Shown: positions 1 through 4,760, numbered from the stretch's first letter. The stretch is 6,855 bases of DNA from Bacillota bacterium (GCA_017578085.1 PKQR01000119.1:1-6855), one strand, 5' to 3'. The notes: a model not told the origin generated them from the sequence alone. Program-made: numbers and translations.

Positions 1-203
1 TCGCCGAAGATATCCCGCTCCGTGTACTGCTCGCCCTGGGAGGGCACCAGCAGCTCATACAAACGGTTGTCGCCCTGGTACCACCAGAACCGCTGGTCAG
101 TATGGACGTAAAATTCCCCTCGGTACTGCGCCGACGCGGCCACCGTCCCGAGCAGCAGCACCAGCAGCGTCCACAAGGCCAAGACTTGTGTGCGGCCCCG
201 CAC
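1..203 (-). CDS. Partial secreted protein of unknown function (N-terminus only)
   Basis: I do not recognise this protein. The frame is open from a stop upstream of the start to the left edge of the window, so only about 67 residues are visible and the C-terminus is missing. The first 25 residues form a textbook signal peptide: basic start (R2, R4), a Leu/Val-rich core (residues 8-19) and an ASA-Q cleavage site after residue 25. The visible mature part is rich in Tyr, Trp and Gln (for example RFWWYQGDNRLYELL, residues 38-52). An AAGGAG site (plus 213-218) precedes three possible in-frame starts: GTG at 209, TTG at 206 and GTG at 203. I chose 203 because its 9-nt spacing is the most usual; 206 (6 nt) is also possible. 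It lies about 30 nt downstream of the thioesterase stop with no terminator between, so it is probably co-transcribed. Inferred location: cell envelope or outside the cell. Confidence 0.6.
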   Translation of the reverse strand, partial: MRGRTQVLALWTLLVLLLGTVAASAQYRGEFYVHTDQRFWWYQGDNRLYELLVPSQGEQYTERDIFG

Positions 204-237
204 CAACACCAGCTCCTTTCTCCAGCATCATCTCCGT

Positions 238-738
238 CTACAACAACTGCGGGCGGCGCCGGCGCGCTTCCGCAAGGCGCGCTTCCTTGCGGGCGGCCGC
301 GGCCTCAAACAGGGCCCGATCCTCGGGCGTTTCCAAAAGCAGCGGGGGGACGGCCGGCACGGGGCGCCCGTTGGCGTCCACCAGCACAAACGTGGTGTAC
401 GCCTCGCAGGTCAGCCACGGAGGCCGCCCCGGATCGGCCAAGTCCTTGCCGTAGACTTTGACGTATACCTCAAGGGAGCTCTGGCCCGTGTAGGTGACCC
501 GGGCCTGCAGGTGCAGCATTTGCCCTTCCTTGACGGGATGGTAGAAGGTGACCCGGTCCATGCTCAAAGTGACGACCGACGGGGACCCGCAGTGCTCCAT
601 CGCCGTCACACCGGCCACCTGGTCGATGAGGGCGAGGATGTGCCCGCCAAAGACGGTGCCGTGGTGGTTGCAGTGGGGCGGCACGACAATTTCCTTGAGC
701 TCGGTATAGGATTCCCGCCAGGACTTGGCTTGCGTCAA
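238..738 (-). CDS. Acyl-CoA thioesterase, hotdog fold, YkhA/YciA/BACH type
   Basis: Cytoplasmic hydrolase releasing free fatty acid and CoA from acyl-CoA. The 166-residue product follows the Bacillus YkhA pattern. The N-HHGT-FGG motif is at residues 24-32 (CNHHGTVFGG), with Asp39 in the following helix (ALIDQVAGV). Next come the hotdog strands VTLSMDRVTFYHPVKEG (56-72) and VTYTGQSSLEVYVKV (81-95), TTFVLVDANGRPVP (115-128), and a charged C-terminal helix (about 137-162). Asn24 and Asp39 match the usual active-site positions. The frame stays open into the tRNA upstream, but the apparent N-terminus there is antisense read-through of the tRNA, so the start must lie after 769. No ATG is available; TTG at 738 gives the family length. 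TTG at 762 is the alternative, and the Shine-Dalgarno is weak in both cases (a GGGGG run). It probably shares the tRNA-Leu transcript. Physiological substrate unknown. Confidence 0.88.
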   Translation of the reverse strand: MTQAKSWRESYTELKEIVVPPHCNHHGTVFGGHILALIDQVAGVTAMEHCGSPSVVTLSMDRVTFYHPVKEGQMLHLQARVTYTGQSSLEVYVKVYGKDLADPGRPPWLTCEAYTTFVLVDANGRPVPAVPPLLLETPEDRALFEAAAARKEARLAEARRRRPQLL

Positions 739-768
739 GCTGCTTAGCCCCCGGTGGCGCAAGGAACG

Positions 769-853
769 TGGTGCCGGAGGCGGGACTCGAACCCGCACGG
801 GGGTTGCCCAGGCGATTTTAAGTCGCCCGCGTCTGCCATTTCGCCACTCCGGC
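769..853 (-). tRNA. tRNA-Leu (anticodon UAA)
   Basis: Read on the minus strand, the acceptor stem GCCGGAG (853-847) pairs with CTCCGGC (779-773), followed by discriminator A (772) and an encoded CCA (771-769). The anticodon stem GGCGA/TCGCC encloses loop CTTAAAA, giving anticodon UAA (plus 818-820), which reads UUA and, by wobble, UUG. A long variable region (TGGGCAACCCC...) marks it as class II, and the T-arm is GCGGG-TTCGAGT-CCCGC. Length is 85 nt with CCA. Discriminator A and the long variable arm support leucine. It has its own sigma-A promoter about 20 nt upstream. I saw no terminator before the thioesterase gene, so the tRNA may be processed out of a longer mRNA. Confidence 0.97.
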
Positions 854-878
854 CCGGTGCCTATCCACGTGCAAGCCC

Positions 879-908
879 ATTATATCCCCCGCCCGCGGGC
901 AGGGTCAA
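879..908 (-). promoter_or_regulatory. Sigma-A promoter of tRNA-Leu
   Basis: On the minus strand, TTGACC (plus 903-908) is followed by an 18-nt spacer and a perfect TATAAT (plus 879-884). Transcription should start near 872, about 20 nt before the mature tRNA 5' end. The spacer contains a perfect 10-bp palindrome GCCCGCGGGC (891-900). A second TTGACC lies 12 bp further upstream (915-920). Confidence 0.85.
891..900. repeat. 10-bp palindrome inside the tRNA-Leu promoter spacer
   Basis: GCCCGCGGGC is its own reverse complement and sits wholly between the -35 and -10 boxes of the tRNA promoter. A protein bound here would block or remodel promoter access, so an operator is possible. Short GC palindromes are also frequent by chance in GC-rich DNA, so function is only a suggestion. 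Confidence 0.35.
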
Positions 909-1022
909 CGACGGGGTCAAGGGCAGCGCCCGGCACCGCCTGCTGCGCCGGGCCCAGCGGCACTCCTTGCGCCGAAATCAGCGGCGCCGCCGGCACCGTC
1001 GACTAGGGTACCCGGGGGTCCA

Positions 1023-1047
1023 CCCCAGCCTGCTGCCAGCAGAGGGG
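1023..1047 (-). repeat. GC-rich hairpin just downstream of ppx
   Basis: CTGCT (1030-1034) pairs with AGCAG (1038-1042) around a 3-nt loop, and CCCC (1023-1026) can pair with GGGG (1044-1047) across an asymmetric bulge. It begins about 13 nt after the ppx stop, where a transcript 3' end would be expected. No T-run follows on the minus strand, so it could be a 3'-end-stabilising stem or a U-less terminator rather than a canonical one. Confidence 0.35.
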
Positions 1048-1059
1048 CGCCGACCTGCG

Positions 1060-2085
1060 TTACCGGCCGTCCACTAGGTACGCCGGGTCCCGCCCCAGCC
1101 TGGCCGCCCAGAGGATGAGGCCGTCCAACAGGTCCGCTTCGCTGACCAAGAGCGAATCCGCGCCCAGCCGGGTCATCACCGCGAGCACGATGGCCGTGCC
1201 GGAAAGGATGATGTCGGCCCGCTGGGGCTGCAGGCCCGGCCACGTGCGCCGTTCGGCCACCGTCGCCGCCCGCATGCGCTCGAGCATGCCAGCCACGGCC
1301 GACCGGGAGAGGCGATAACCGTGCACTTTGTCCGGATCATAAGGGTCGAGCTGCTGGTCCATGGCGGCCAGCGTCGTGACCGTGCCCCCAACGCCGACGA
1401 ACAGGCCGCCCGCCGGTGCGGGCACGCCCTCCGCTTGCCCATCGCCCAGGAGCGCTTGCCACAAGGGCGCCAGCCCCTGCTCGATGGCAGCCGTCAGGTG
1501 GCACCAGTCTTCGGCCGAAACCGGGTCCGAGCGCACCGCCGCCTCCGTCATGCGCACCGCGCCCACATCGGCGCTGGCCCGGGCCACCACCTGGCCCTGC
1601 GCGGTCCCCCGCACGACTTCGGTGCTGCCGCCGCCCACGTCCACGATCCAGACTTCCCTCGCCGCCCCCGTCCCCTCGCCGTCACCCGCCACGGAGGCCA
1701 GGCCGCGCACGGCCCCCATAAAAGACAGCGCCGCCTCGCCCGGGCCGCTCAAAATGTACACAGGCAGGCCCGTGGTGCGCTCCACCTCGCGGCAGAAATC
1801 CGCCCGATCCCGCGCATCCCGCAGGGCGCTGGTGCCGGCGATGACGATGTCCTTGGCCTGCATGTCCCGGGCCTGCTGGGCTAGTTCTGCCACGGCCGCC
1901 GCGGTGCGCGCCGCCGCCTCCGGGGCCAACCGCCGCTCGCGGTCGACGCCCTGGCCGAGGCGCGTCAGGCGCAGCGCGCGCCTCACGGCCACCACGGTGT
2001 CGCCGCGCACTTCCGCCACCAGCAGGCGCACCGAGTTGGTGCCGATGTCGATGGCCGCCCAGCGCCCGCCAAAAGCCGCGCCCAT
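1060..2085 (-). CDS. ppx: Exopolyphosphatase / guanosine pentaphosphate phosphatase (short Ppx/GppA type)
   Basis: Cytoplasmic enzyme of the ASKHA fold that hydrolyses terminal phosphate from inorganic polyphosphate and, in some members, converts pppGpp to ppGpp. The 341-residue product shows the family landmarks in order: the first phosphate loop AAIDIGTNSVRLLV (10-23, Asp13), VIAGTSALRDARD (81-93), the ISG-type segment with probable catalytic Glu117 (SGPGEAALSFMG), the second phosphate loop VDVGGGSTEVV (148-158), GVGGTVTTLA (231-240), and RADIILSGTAIVL (289-301) with SEADLLDGLI near the end. It lacks the C-terminal HD-like extension of E. coli Ppx, so it is the short form common in Actinobacteria and many Firmicutes. 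ATG at 2085 was chosen because upstream extension is low-complexity Arg/Ala sequence overlapping DUF501. Only 4 nt separate it from the DUF501 stop, indicating one transcript and probably translational coupling. Choice between Ppx and GppA activity cannot be made from sequence. Confidence 0.93.
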   Translation of the reverse strand: MGAAFGGRWAAIDIGTNSVRLLVAEVRGDTVVAVRRALRLTRLGQGVDRERRLAPEAAARTAAAVAELAQQARDMQAKDIVIAGTSALRDARDRADFCREVERTTGLPVYILSGPGEAALSFMGAVRGLASVAGDGEGTGAAREVWIVDVGGGSTEVVRGTAQGQVVARASADVGAVRMTEAAVRSDPVSAEDWCHLTAAIEQGLAPLWQALLGDGQAEGVPAPAGGLFVGVGGTVTTLAAMDQQLDPYDPDKVHGYRLSRSAVAGMLERMRAATVAERRTWPGLQPQRADIILSGTAIVLAVMTRLGADSLLVSEADLLDGLILWAARLGRDPAYLVDGR

Positions 2086-2089
2086 CGTC

Positions 2090-2641
2090 CTACGCCTTCT
2101 CCTCCACCGCGCACCGGCGCCAACAGTCGTCGGTGCCCTCCAGCGGCACCCCGGCCTCCCGCAACTGCTCCTCCACGGCGCGCCCGATAGGGTTGTCCCC
2201 GCGGCCGACATGGTCGGCGTAGTGGGTGTGCAGGCACTTCACCCCGGTCCGCGAGCGGATGCCCCCGACGCCGGTTTCCGCGAGGGCCTGCCAAAGGCGC
2301 GGGTGGTCGCGCTCGAGGGCGTCCCGCCACTCGGGCGGTATCCGGCGCACCCGATCCGCCGCGGCACCGGCATGGCACTCAGCCAACGCTTGCACGAAGG
2401 CGGGGTCCTCGGCCAAGCGCTTTTCGTAGCGGCCGATCCAGCCTTGCGCTTCCAGCCGGCCAATGGCCGCCACAAGCAGGGGACACGTCAGCCAGTACAC
2501 GGTGGGGAAAACATCCCAGCGGTCTCCGTCCCGGACGACCGGGGGAGAGATGACTACCTGCGGAAACCCGTGCCGGCAGCGGCGGCAGACTTCCGTCCCT
2601 GGCCGGGGGCGACGGCCCAGCTGGTGGGCGATGGTGCGCAT
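2090..2641 (-). CDS. DUF501 family protein
   Basis: Function unknown; the family is recognised from FPTVYWLTCP (residues 45-54 from this start) and the C-terminal block TGVGGIRSRTGVKCLHTHYA (123-142) followed by DNPIG (149-153). These match DUF501 proteins encoded next to ftsB and ppx in Actinobacteria. The product is soluble, about 183 residues, with no signal peptide or membrane segment. Cys19-x2-Cys22, Cys53, Cys136-x-His138-x-His140 and Cys173/Cys177 could bind a metal, which is my inference. The start is uncertain. ATG at 2641 is used here, but its AAAAGGA is too close to act as a normal ribosome site. ATG at 2683 has none. An ATT at 2659 has AAGGTGG at ideal spacing and would give the usual N-terminal length. 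Forms an operon with ppx and is preceded by the terminator of the yabR transcript, so it needs its own promoter or read-through; I could not identify one. Confidence 0.85.
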   Translation of the reverse strand: MRTIAHQLGRRPRPGTEVCRRCRHGFPQVVISPPVVRDGDRWDVFPTVYWLTCPLLVAAIGRLEAQGWIGRYEKRLAEDPAFVQALAECHAGAAADRVRRIPPEWRDALERDHPRLWQALAETGVGGIRSRTGVKCLHTHYADHVGRGDNPIGRAVEEQLREAGVPLEGTDDCWRRCAVEEKA

Positions 2642-2728
2642 GTCCTTTTCGGTCGAAATCGGCGCCACCTTCCTTGCGGGCATCGTCGGGGCGGGCATTG
2701 TCTTAGCGGGCGCTTGTCCGGCGGACCA

Positions 2729-2756
2729 GGTCCCGGGGGGCAGCACCCCGGGGACC
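2729..2756. repeat. 11-bp imperfect inverted repeat upstream of the DUF501 gene
   Basis: The arms at 2729-2739 and 2746-2756 pair at 10 of 11 positions, with a single mismatch in the middle, around a 6-nt loop. It lies between the yabR terminator and the DUF501 start. On the minus strand no T-run follows, so it is not a standard terminator. It could be an operator or a leader stem of the DUF501-ppx mRNA. Function unproven. Confidence 0.45.
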
Positions 2757-2796
2757 AGGGCCGGAAGCCTGCCGGCATGACCGCCCGTGTCCCCAT

Positions 2797-2826
2797 AAAA
2801 AAAGCATCCCGTGTCGGGATGCCTTT
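2797..2826 (-). terminator. Rho-independent terminator of the yabR transcript
   Basis: On the minus strand a perfect 7-bp stem, GGCATCCC-type 5' arm pairing GCATCCC with GGGATGC (plus 2816-2822 and 2804-2810), encloses a 5-nt loop (GACAC) and is followed at once by seven T (plus 2797-2803). It begins about 30 nt after the yabR stop. It is the clearest terminator in the window and marks the end of the sporulation/division block. In the opposite direction only CTTT follows, so it is not strongly bidirectional. Confidence 0.93.
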
Positions 2827-2856
2827 GGTCAAGGGAAAAGCAGCAAACCGGCTGCG

Positions 2857-3252
2857 TTAGAAACCTCTGCGGGTGCCCCGGCCCCCCCGCTTCGCGTCGG
2901 TGCTCTTGCGCAGATGGGCGAGGCGCTCCTCGCTCTCGCGCAAGAAGCGCGACAGCTTATCCTCAAAGGACTTGGGCGTCCGGCCGCGACCACGCGCCGG
3001 CTTGCGGGCAGCTGGAGACGGGTTGTTCACCTGGCGGATGGAAAGACCGATCTTGCCATCTTTGATGTTGATGACCTTGACCTTCACGATATCGTTTTCC
3101 TTGAGGTAGTCCTTGATATCGTGAACGTAGTCGTCAGCAACCTCCGAGATGTGCACCAGACCAGTCTTCCCCTCACCCAACTCGACGAACGCGCCGAAGT
3201 TGGTGATGCCGGTGACCCTCCCCTCCAAAATGCTGCCAACTTCAATGGTCAT
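2857..3252 (-). CDS. yabR: S1 RNA-binding domain protein, YabR-like
   Basis: Single S1 (OB-fold) domain protein expected to bind RNA in the cytoplasm. The S1 domain covers residues about 5-73: GSILEGRVTGITNFGAFVEL, then GLVHISEVAD (31-40), VKVKVINIKDGKIGLSIRQ (56-74). A Pro/Arg/Gly-rich basic linker follows (79-95), then a charged helix (96-116, SFEDKLSRFLRESEERL) and a basic Gly/Arg tail ending RRGF. Length 131 residues matches Bacillus YabR (about 130), which lies downstream of divIC in the same order. ATG at 3252 is the only sensible start, but the AGGAGG site (on the minus strand, plus 3266-3271) is about 13 nt away, longer than normal. A consensus sigma-A promoter and a terminator frame it, so it can be expressed alone. 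The precise role of YabR is not known. Confidence 0.93.
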   Translation of the reverse strand: MTIEVGSILEGRVTGITNFGAFVELGEGKTGLVHISEVADDYVHDIKDYLKENDIVKVKVINIKDGKIGLSIRQVNNPSPAARKPARGRGRTPKSFEDKLSRFLRESEERLAHLRKSTDAKRGGRGTRRGF

Positions 3253-3282
3253 GCGGAAACAAATTCCTCCTCTGTAGAGTTA

Positions 3283-3302
3283 CCGCGGGGCCGTCCGCGG
3301 AC
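3283..3302. repeat. Palindrome and CCGCGG inverted repeat at the yabR transcription start
   Basis: GTCCGCGGAC (3293-3302) is a perfect 10-bp palindrome placed almost exactly at the predicted transcription start. A second CCGCGG (3283-3288) can pair with the one at 3295-3300 to make a 6-bp hairpin at the very 5' end of the mRNA. It may be an operator at +1 or a 5'-protective stem. Both are inference from position. Confidence 0.45.
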
Positions 3303-3308
3303 ACCACT

Positions 3309-3337
3309 ATTATACGTGTTGAGAATTTTTGTGTCAA
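3309..3337 (-). promoter_or_regulatory. Perfect-consensus sigma-A promoter of yabR
   Basis: On the minus strand TTGACA (plus 3332-3337), a 17-nt A/T-rich spacer and TATAAT (plus 3309-3314) match the vegetative consensus at all 12 positions. The predicted start is near 3302, giving a leader of about 50 nt before the yabR ATG. It stands in an A/T-rich island just after the divIC stop. Confidence 0.93.
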
Positions 3338-3353
3338 TCAATGGTTCGGCGCT

Positions 3354-3674
3354 TCACCGCGGGCGTGAGGGCGCCTCTTCGATGACGATCACCGGGGTTT
3401 CGCCGGGTTTCACGAGGCCGAGCTCCTCACGGGCCACGCGCTCGATATACGCGTCACTGTTGTAGTGTTCCAGTTCCTTCCGCAACTGGGCGTTGAGCGC
3501 CTCATAACGTGCGATCTCGGCCCGCACCCGCTCTAGCTCCGCCCGCATAGCCCGCATGCGCCGGAACCCGTCTACATAGCCATAGACCAGGTAAACCGTC
3601 AGGAAGAACACCCCGAGCAGGACGAAAAAGCGGGGCTTGACGCGAATCCGGCCCCCTTTGCGGACCATGTCCAT
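3354..3674 (-). CDS. divIC: Cell-division protein DivIC/FtsB
   Basis: Small bitopic membrane protein of the divisome, partner of FtsL and DivIB/FtsQ in septum formation. The 106-residue product has the family plan: a short basic cytoplasmic N-terminus (RKGGRIRVKPR, 5-15), one transmembrane helix (about 16-34), a coiled coil (about 37-71, MRAELERVRAEIARYEAL...) and the FtsB/DivIC signature DAYIERVAREELGLVKPGE (74-92), ending in an acidic to basic tail. ATG at 3674 was chosen; ATG at 3668, two codons in, has an equally plausible G-rich ribosome site and cannot be excluded. It is the last gene of the yabP-yabQ-divIC run, 87 nt after yabQ. A GC-rich hairpin lies between yabQ and this start. An essential division gene placed after two sporulation genes should need a vegetative promoter, and I found none here that I trust. 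Confidence 0.95.
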   Translation of the reverse strand: MDMVRKGGRIRVKPRFFVLLGVFFLTVYLVYGYVDGFRRMRAMRAELERVRAEIARYEALNAQLRKELEHYNSDAYIERVAREELGLVKPGETPVIVIEEAPSRPR

Positions 3675-3698
3675 CCCCCCGGCTTGGAATCCGCGCCA

Positions 3699-3717
3699 GG
3701 CGCGTGTTCGACGCGCC
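3699..3717 (-). repeat. Perfect 7-bp hairpin between yabQ and divIC
   Basis: GGCGCGT (3699-3705) and ACGCGCC (3711-3717) pair perfectly around a 5-nt loop, about 25 nt upstream of the divIC start. No T-run follows on the minus strand. It could protect or segment the yabQ-divIC mRNA, or be an operator. It is too short and GC-rich to prove function. Confidence 0.4.
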
Positions 3718-3761
3718 GGGAGAGGATCCCTTTCCCGGGGGCGACTTGCGGCTGCGGGAGG

Positions 3762-4253
3762 TCAGCGGCGCCGCCAGGCGAGGCTCGCCCGCCACGGCAA
3801 CAGCCGCCAGGCAAGGCGCGTGCCGCCGCGCCCCGTCTGGCGCCACCGGTCGGCGCCCGACGGCCAGGCTGCGCCGCGCAGGAGCATCGCGGGCAGGATG
3901 AGGATCATCATCACCAAATGCGCCGCCCACGCCAGGACGGCCCTCACGCCCCGGGAGACCGCCAGCAACGCCTCCAGCACCAGGCCGCTCAGGAAGGCAA
4001 AGTAAAGGCCGAGCCCGGCGGCTATGCCCATGAAGACGTACATCCGCAGCTCGCCCCGGTTGGCCTCCAAGAGGAGCCCCGCCATCAGGGGCGTCACCAC
4101 AATCCAGTACAAGAGATCCAGCACCCAGCCCAGCGGTCCCCGCCGCCCGGCCATACCCCGTACAATCCGCAGGACGTCGTAGAGGACGCCCATCGCGACA
4201 CCGCCCAGCAGCGTGACGGCGAACGCGTGCAACTGATCGAGCAGCGACGGCAT
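3762..4253 (-). CDS. yabQ: Spore cortex biosynthesis membrane protein YabQ
   Basis: Integral membrane protein required in Bacillus for spore cortex formation; in that species it is made under sigma-E and targets the outer forespore membrane. The 163-residue product shows the family signature: GGVAMGVLYDVLRIVRG (17-33), DLLYW (46-50), then EANRGELRMYVFMGIAAGLGLY (63-84, with conserved N-R-G-E-L-R). Likely membrane helices are at about 8-28, 43-62, 72-94 and 105-128. After them comes a basic Trp/Arg-rich tail (about 130-163). ATG at 4253 is fixed by an in-frame TGA three codons upstream and a GAGGTG ribosome site 7 nt away. It lies 138 nt downstream of yabP, a gap containing a 9-bp inverted repeat, so it may have separate control. 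Shorter than the Bacillus protein (about 211 residues) but complete in its conserved core. Confidence 0.93.
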   Translation of the reverse strand: MPSLLDQLHAFAVTLLGGVAMGVLYDVLRIVRGMAGRRGPLGWVLDLLYWIVVTPLMAGLLLEANRGELRMYVFMGIAAGLGLYFAFLSGLVLEALLAVSRGVRAVLAWAAHLVMMILILPAMLLRGAAWPSGADRWRQTGRGGTRLAWRLLPWRASLAWRRR

Positions 4254-4272
4254 CGGCCTTCACCTCGAACGA

Positions 4273-4313
4273 CAGGCGCATCAACCCAAAGACCCCACCA
4301 TCGTATGCGCCTG
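4273..4313. repeat. 9-bp perfect inverted repeat upstream of yabQ
   Basis: CAGGCGCAT (4273-4281) is the reverse complement of ATGCGCCTG (4305-4313), separated by 23 nt. It ends about 20 nt before the yabQ start codon. As RNA it would form a stem with a large loop just ahead of the ribosome site; as DNA the half-sites are 32 bp apart (three helical turns), suitable for a looping or tandem-dimer regulator. Function is unknown. Confidence 0.5.
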
Positions 4314-4391
4314 CCGCCCGGACGGTGAAAGGCCGGGGCGCCCGGGGGAACTGCCCGCTCACCCGGGGTGCTCAGCTGCCCACCGGCTCGC

Positions 4392-4682
4392 TCACTTGAA
4401 GAGCTTTCCCAGCAGCCCTTTGCCTTTCTTGGCCACGCTGTCCCCGGCGTATTCAAGGCCGTGCACGAAGCCCGTCAGTCCCAGCGCCCCGGTTTCCAGG
4501 TTGAGCTCTTTGATGTGCAGGTCCTCGCCCCGGACAAACAGCATGCCGGCGTCGGTTTCCACCACCACTTCCTGGTTATCGAAGCTCTCGACATTGATCA
4601 CTCCTTCCACCTGCAGGGCTTCGCGGTTCCTCAAGGAGAGCTGGTGCTTGCGGCGCACGACCGCCTTCTTTTCCTCCGTCAC
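4392..4682 (-). CDS. yabP: Sporulation protein YabP
   Basis: Small cytoplasmic sporulation protein of the YabP/YqfC family, produced in the mother cell in Bacillus. The 96-residue product matches throughout: HQLSLRNREALQVEGVINV (13-31), SFDNQEVVVETDAGMLFVRGE (33-53, longer than the quoted core), the hallmark GEDLHIKELNLETG (52-65), a GLEY element (75-78) and the Lys/Gly-rich end KKGKGLLGKLFK. GTG at 4682 is the start, with GGAAGGGGGG 8 nt upstream. A sigma-E-like promoter about 50 nt upstream suits its known sporulation control, and a leader stem overlaps the edge of the ribosome site. In other Firmicutes the gene before it is rqcP/yabO; here it is the SpoIID-like gene. Molecular function of YabP is not established. 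Confidence 0.95.
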   Translation of the reverse strand: MTEEKKAVVRRKHQLSLRNREALQVEGVINVESFDNQEVVVETDAGMLFVRGEDLHIKELNLETGALGLTGFVHGLEYAGDSVAKKGKGLLGKLFK

Positions 4683-4698
4683 CCGCCGGGCCCCCCTT

Positions 4699-4727
4699 CC
4701 GACGCGCTGCCTGTCCCAAGGCGTCGG
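4699..4727 (-). promoter_or_regulatory. Leader stem-loop touching the yabP ribosome site
   Basis: CCGACGC (4699-4705) and GCGTCGG (4721-4727) are perfect 7-bp inverted repeats. On the minus strand the second arm to be transcribed (GCGTCGG) runs directly into the GGAAGGGGGG ribosome site, sharing its first two G. The stem would begin at about the predicted transcription start. It could limit yabP translation or protect the 5' end. This is inference from position. Confidence 0.45.
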
Positions 4728-4730
4728 TAA

Positions 4731-4760
4731 TACGTATGCTGCGGAGGGACCGCGGATGAC
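4731..4760 (-). promoter_or_regulatory. Candidate sigma-E (mother-cell) promoter of yabP
   Basis: On the minus strand GTCATCC (plus 4754-4760), a 15-nt spacer and CATACGTA (plus 4731-4738) resemble the Bacillus sigma-E consensus (GTMATATT, then CATACAnT). The -10 element is close (CATAC matches; one changed base), and the -35 shares the leading GTCAT. The predicted start near 4724 gives a leader of about 42 nt. yabP and yabQ are known sigma-E-dependent genes in Bacillus, which supports the call. Confidence 0.6.

Larger units (their letters stand above)
854..1059. other. Intergenic region between ppx and tRNA-Leu
   Basis: No convincing gene lies in these 206 bases; the frames crossing it are shadows of ppx or have no family signature. 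On the minus strand it contains, in order: an imperfect GC-rich hairpin just after the ppx stop (1023-1047), a 7-bp inverted repeat with a 12-nt loop (GCCCGGC 928-934 / GCCGGGC 947-953), two GGGTCAA direct repeats 12 bp apart (902-908 and 914-920), and the tRNA promoter. No U-tract follows either hairpin, so a classical intrinsic terminator for ppx is not visible. Confidence 0.7.

Noticed and set aside
739..798. N-terminal extension of the thioesterase reading VRVPPPAP
   Set aside because: This peptide is the familiar product of translating a tRNA T-arm; the region is the tRNA-Leu 3' half, so the extension is not protein.
854..1059. Riboswitch or T-box before the tRNA/thioesterase unit
   Set aside because: The leader between promoter and tRNA is only about 20 nt, too short for a riboswitch, and no T-box core sequence is visible.
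2090..2211. Longer ppx starting inside DUF501
   Set aside because: The extra residues are Arg/Trp/Ala low complexity and overlap a conserved gene; ATG 2085 sits right before the family's first motif.
1361..2860. 499-residue open frame on the plus strand
   Set aside because: It lies antisense to ppx and DUF501, both with clear family motifs. Its product is low-complexity Pro/Ala/Arg with no domain, as expected from GC-rich shadow frames.
3502..4362. 286-residue minus-strand frame across yabQ and divIC
   Set aside because: Out of frame with both genes, no family signature, Gly/Arg/Ala-rich; a shadow.
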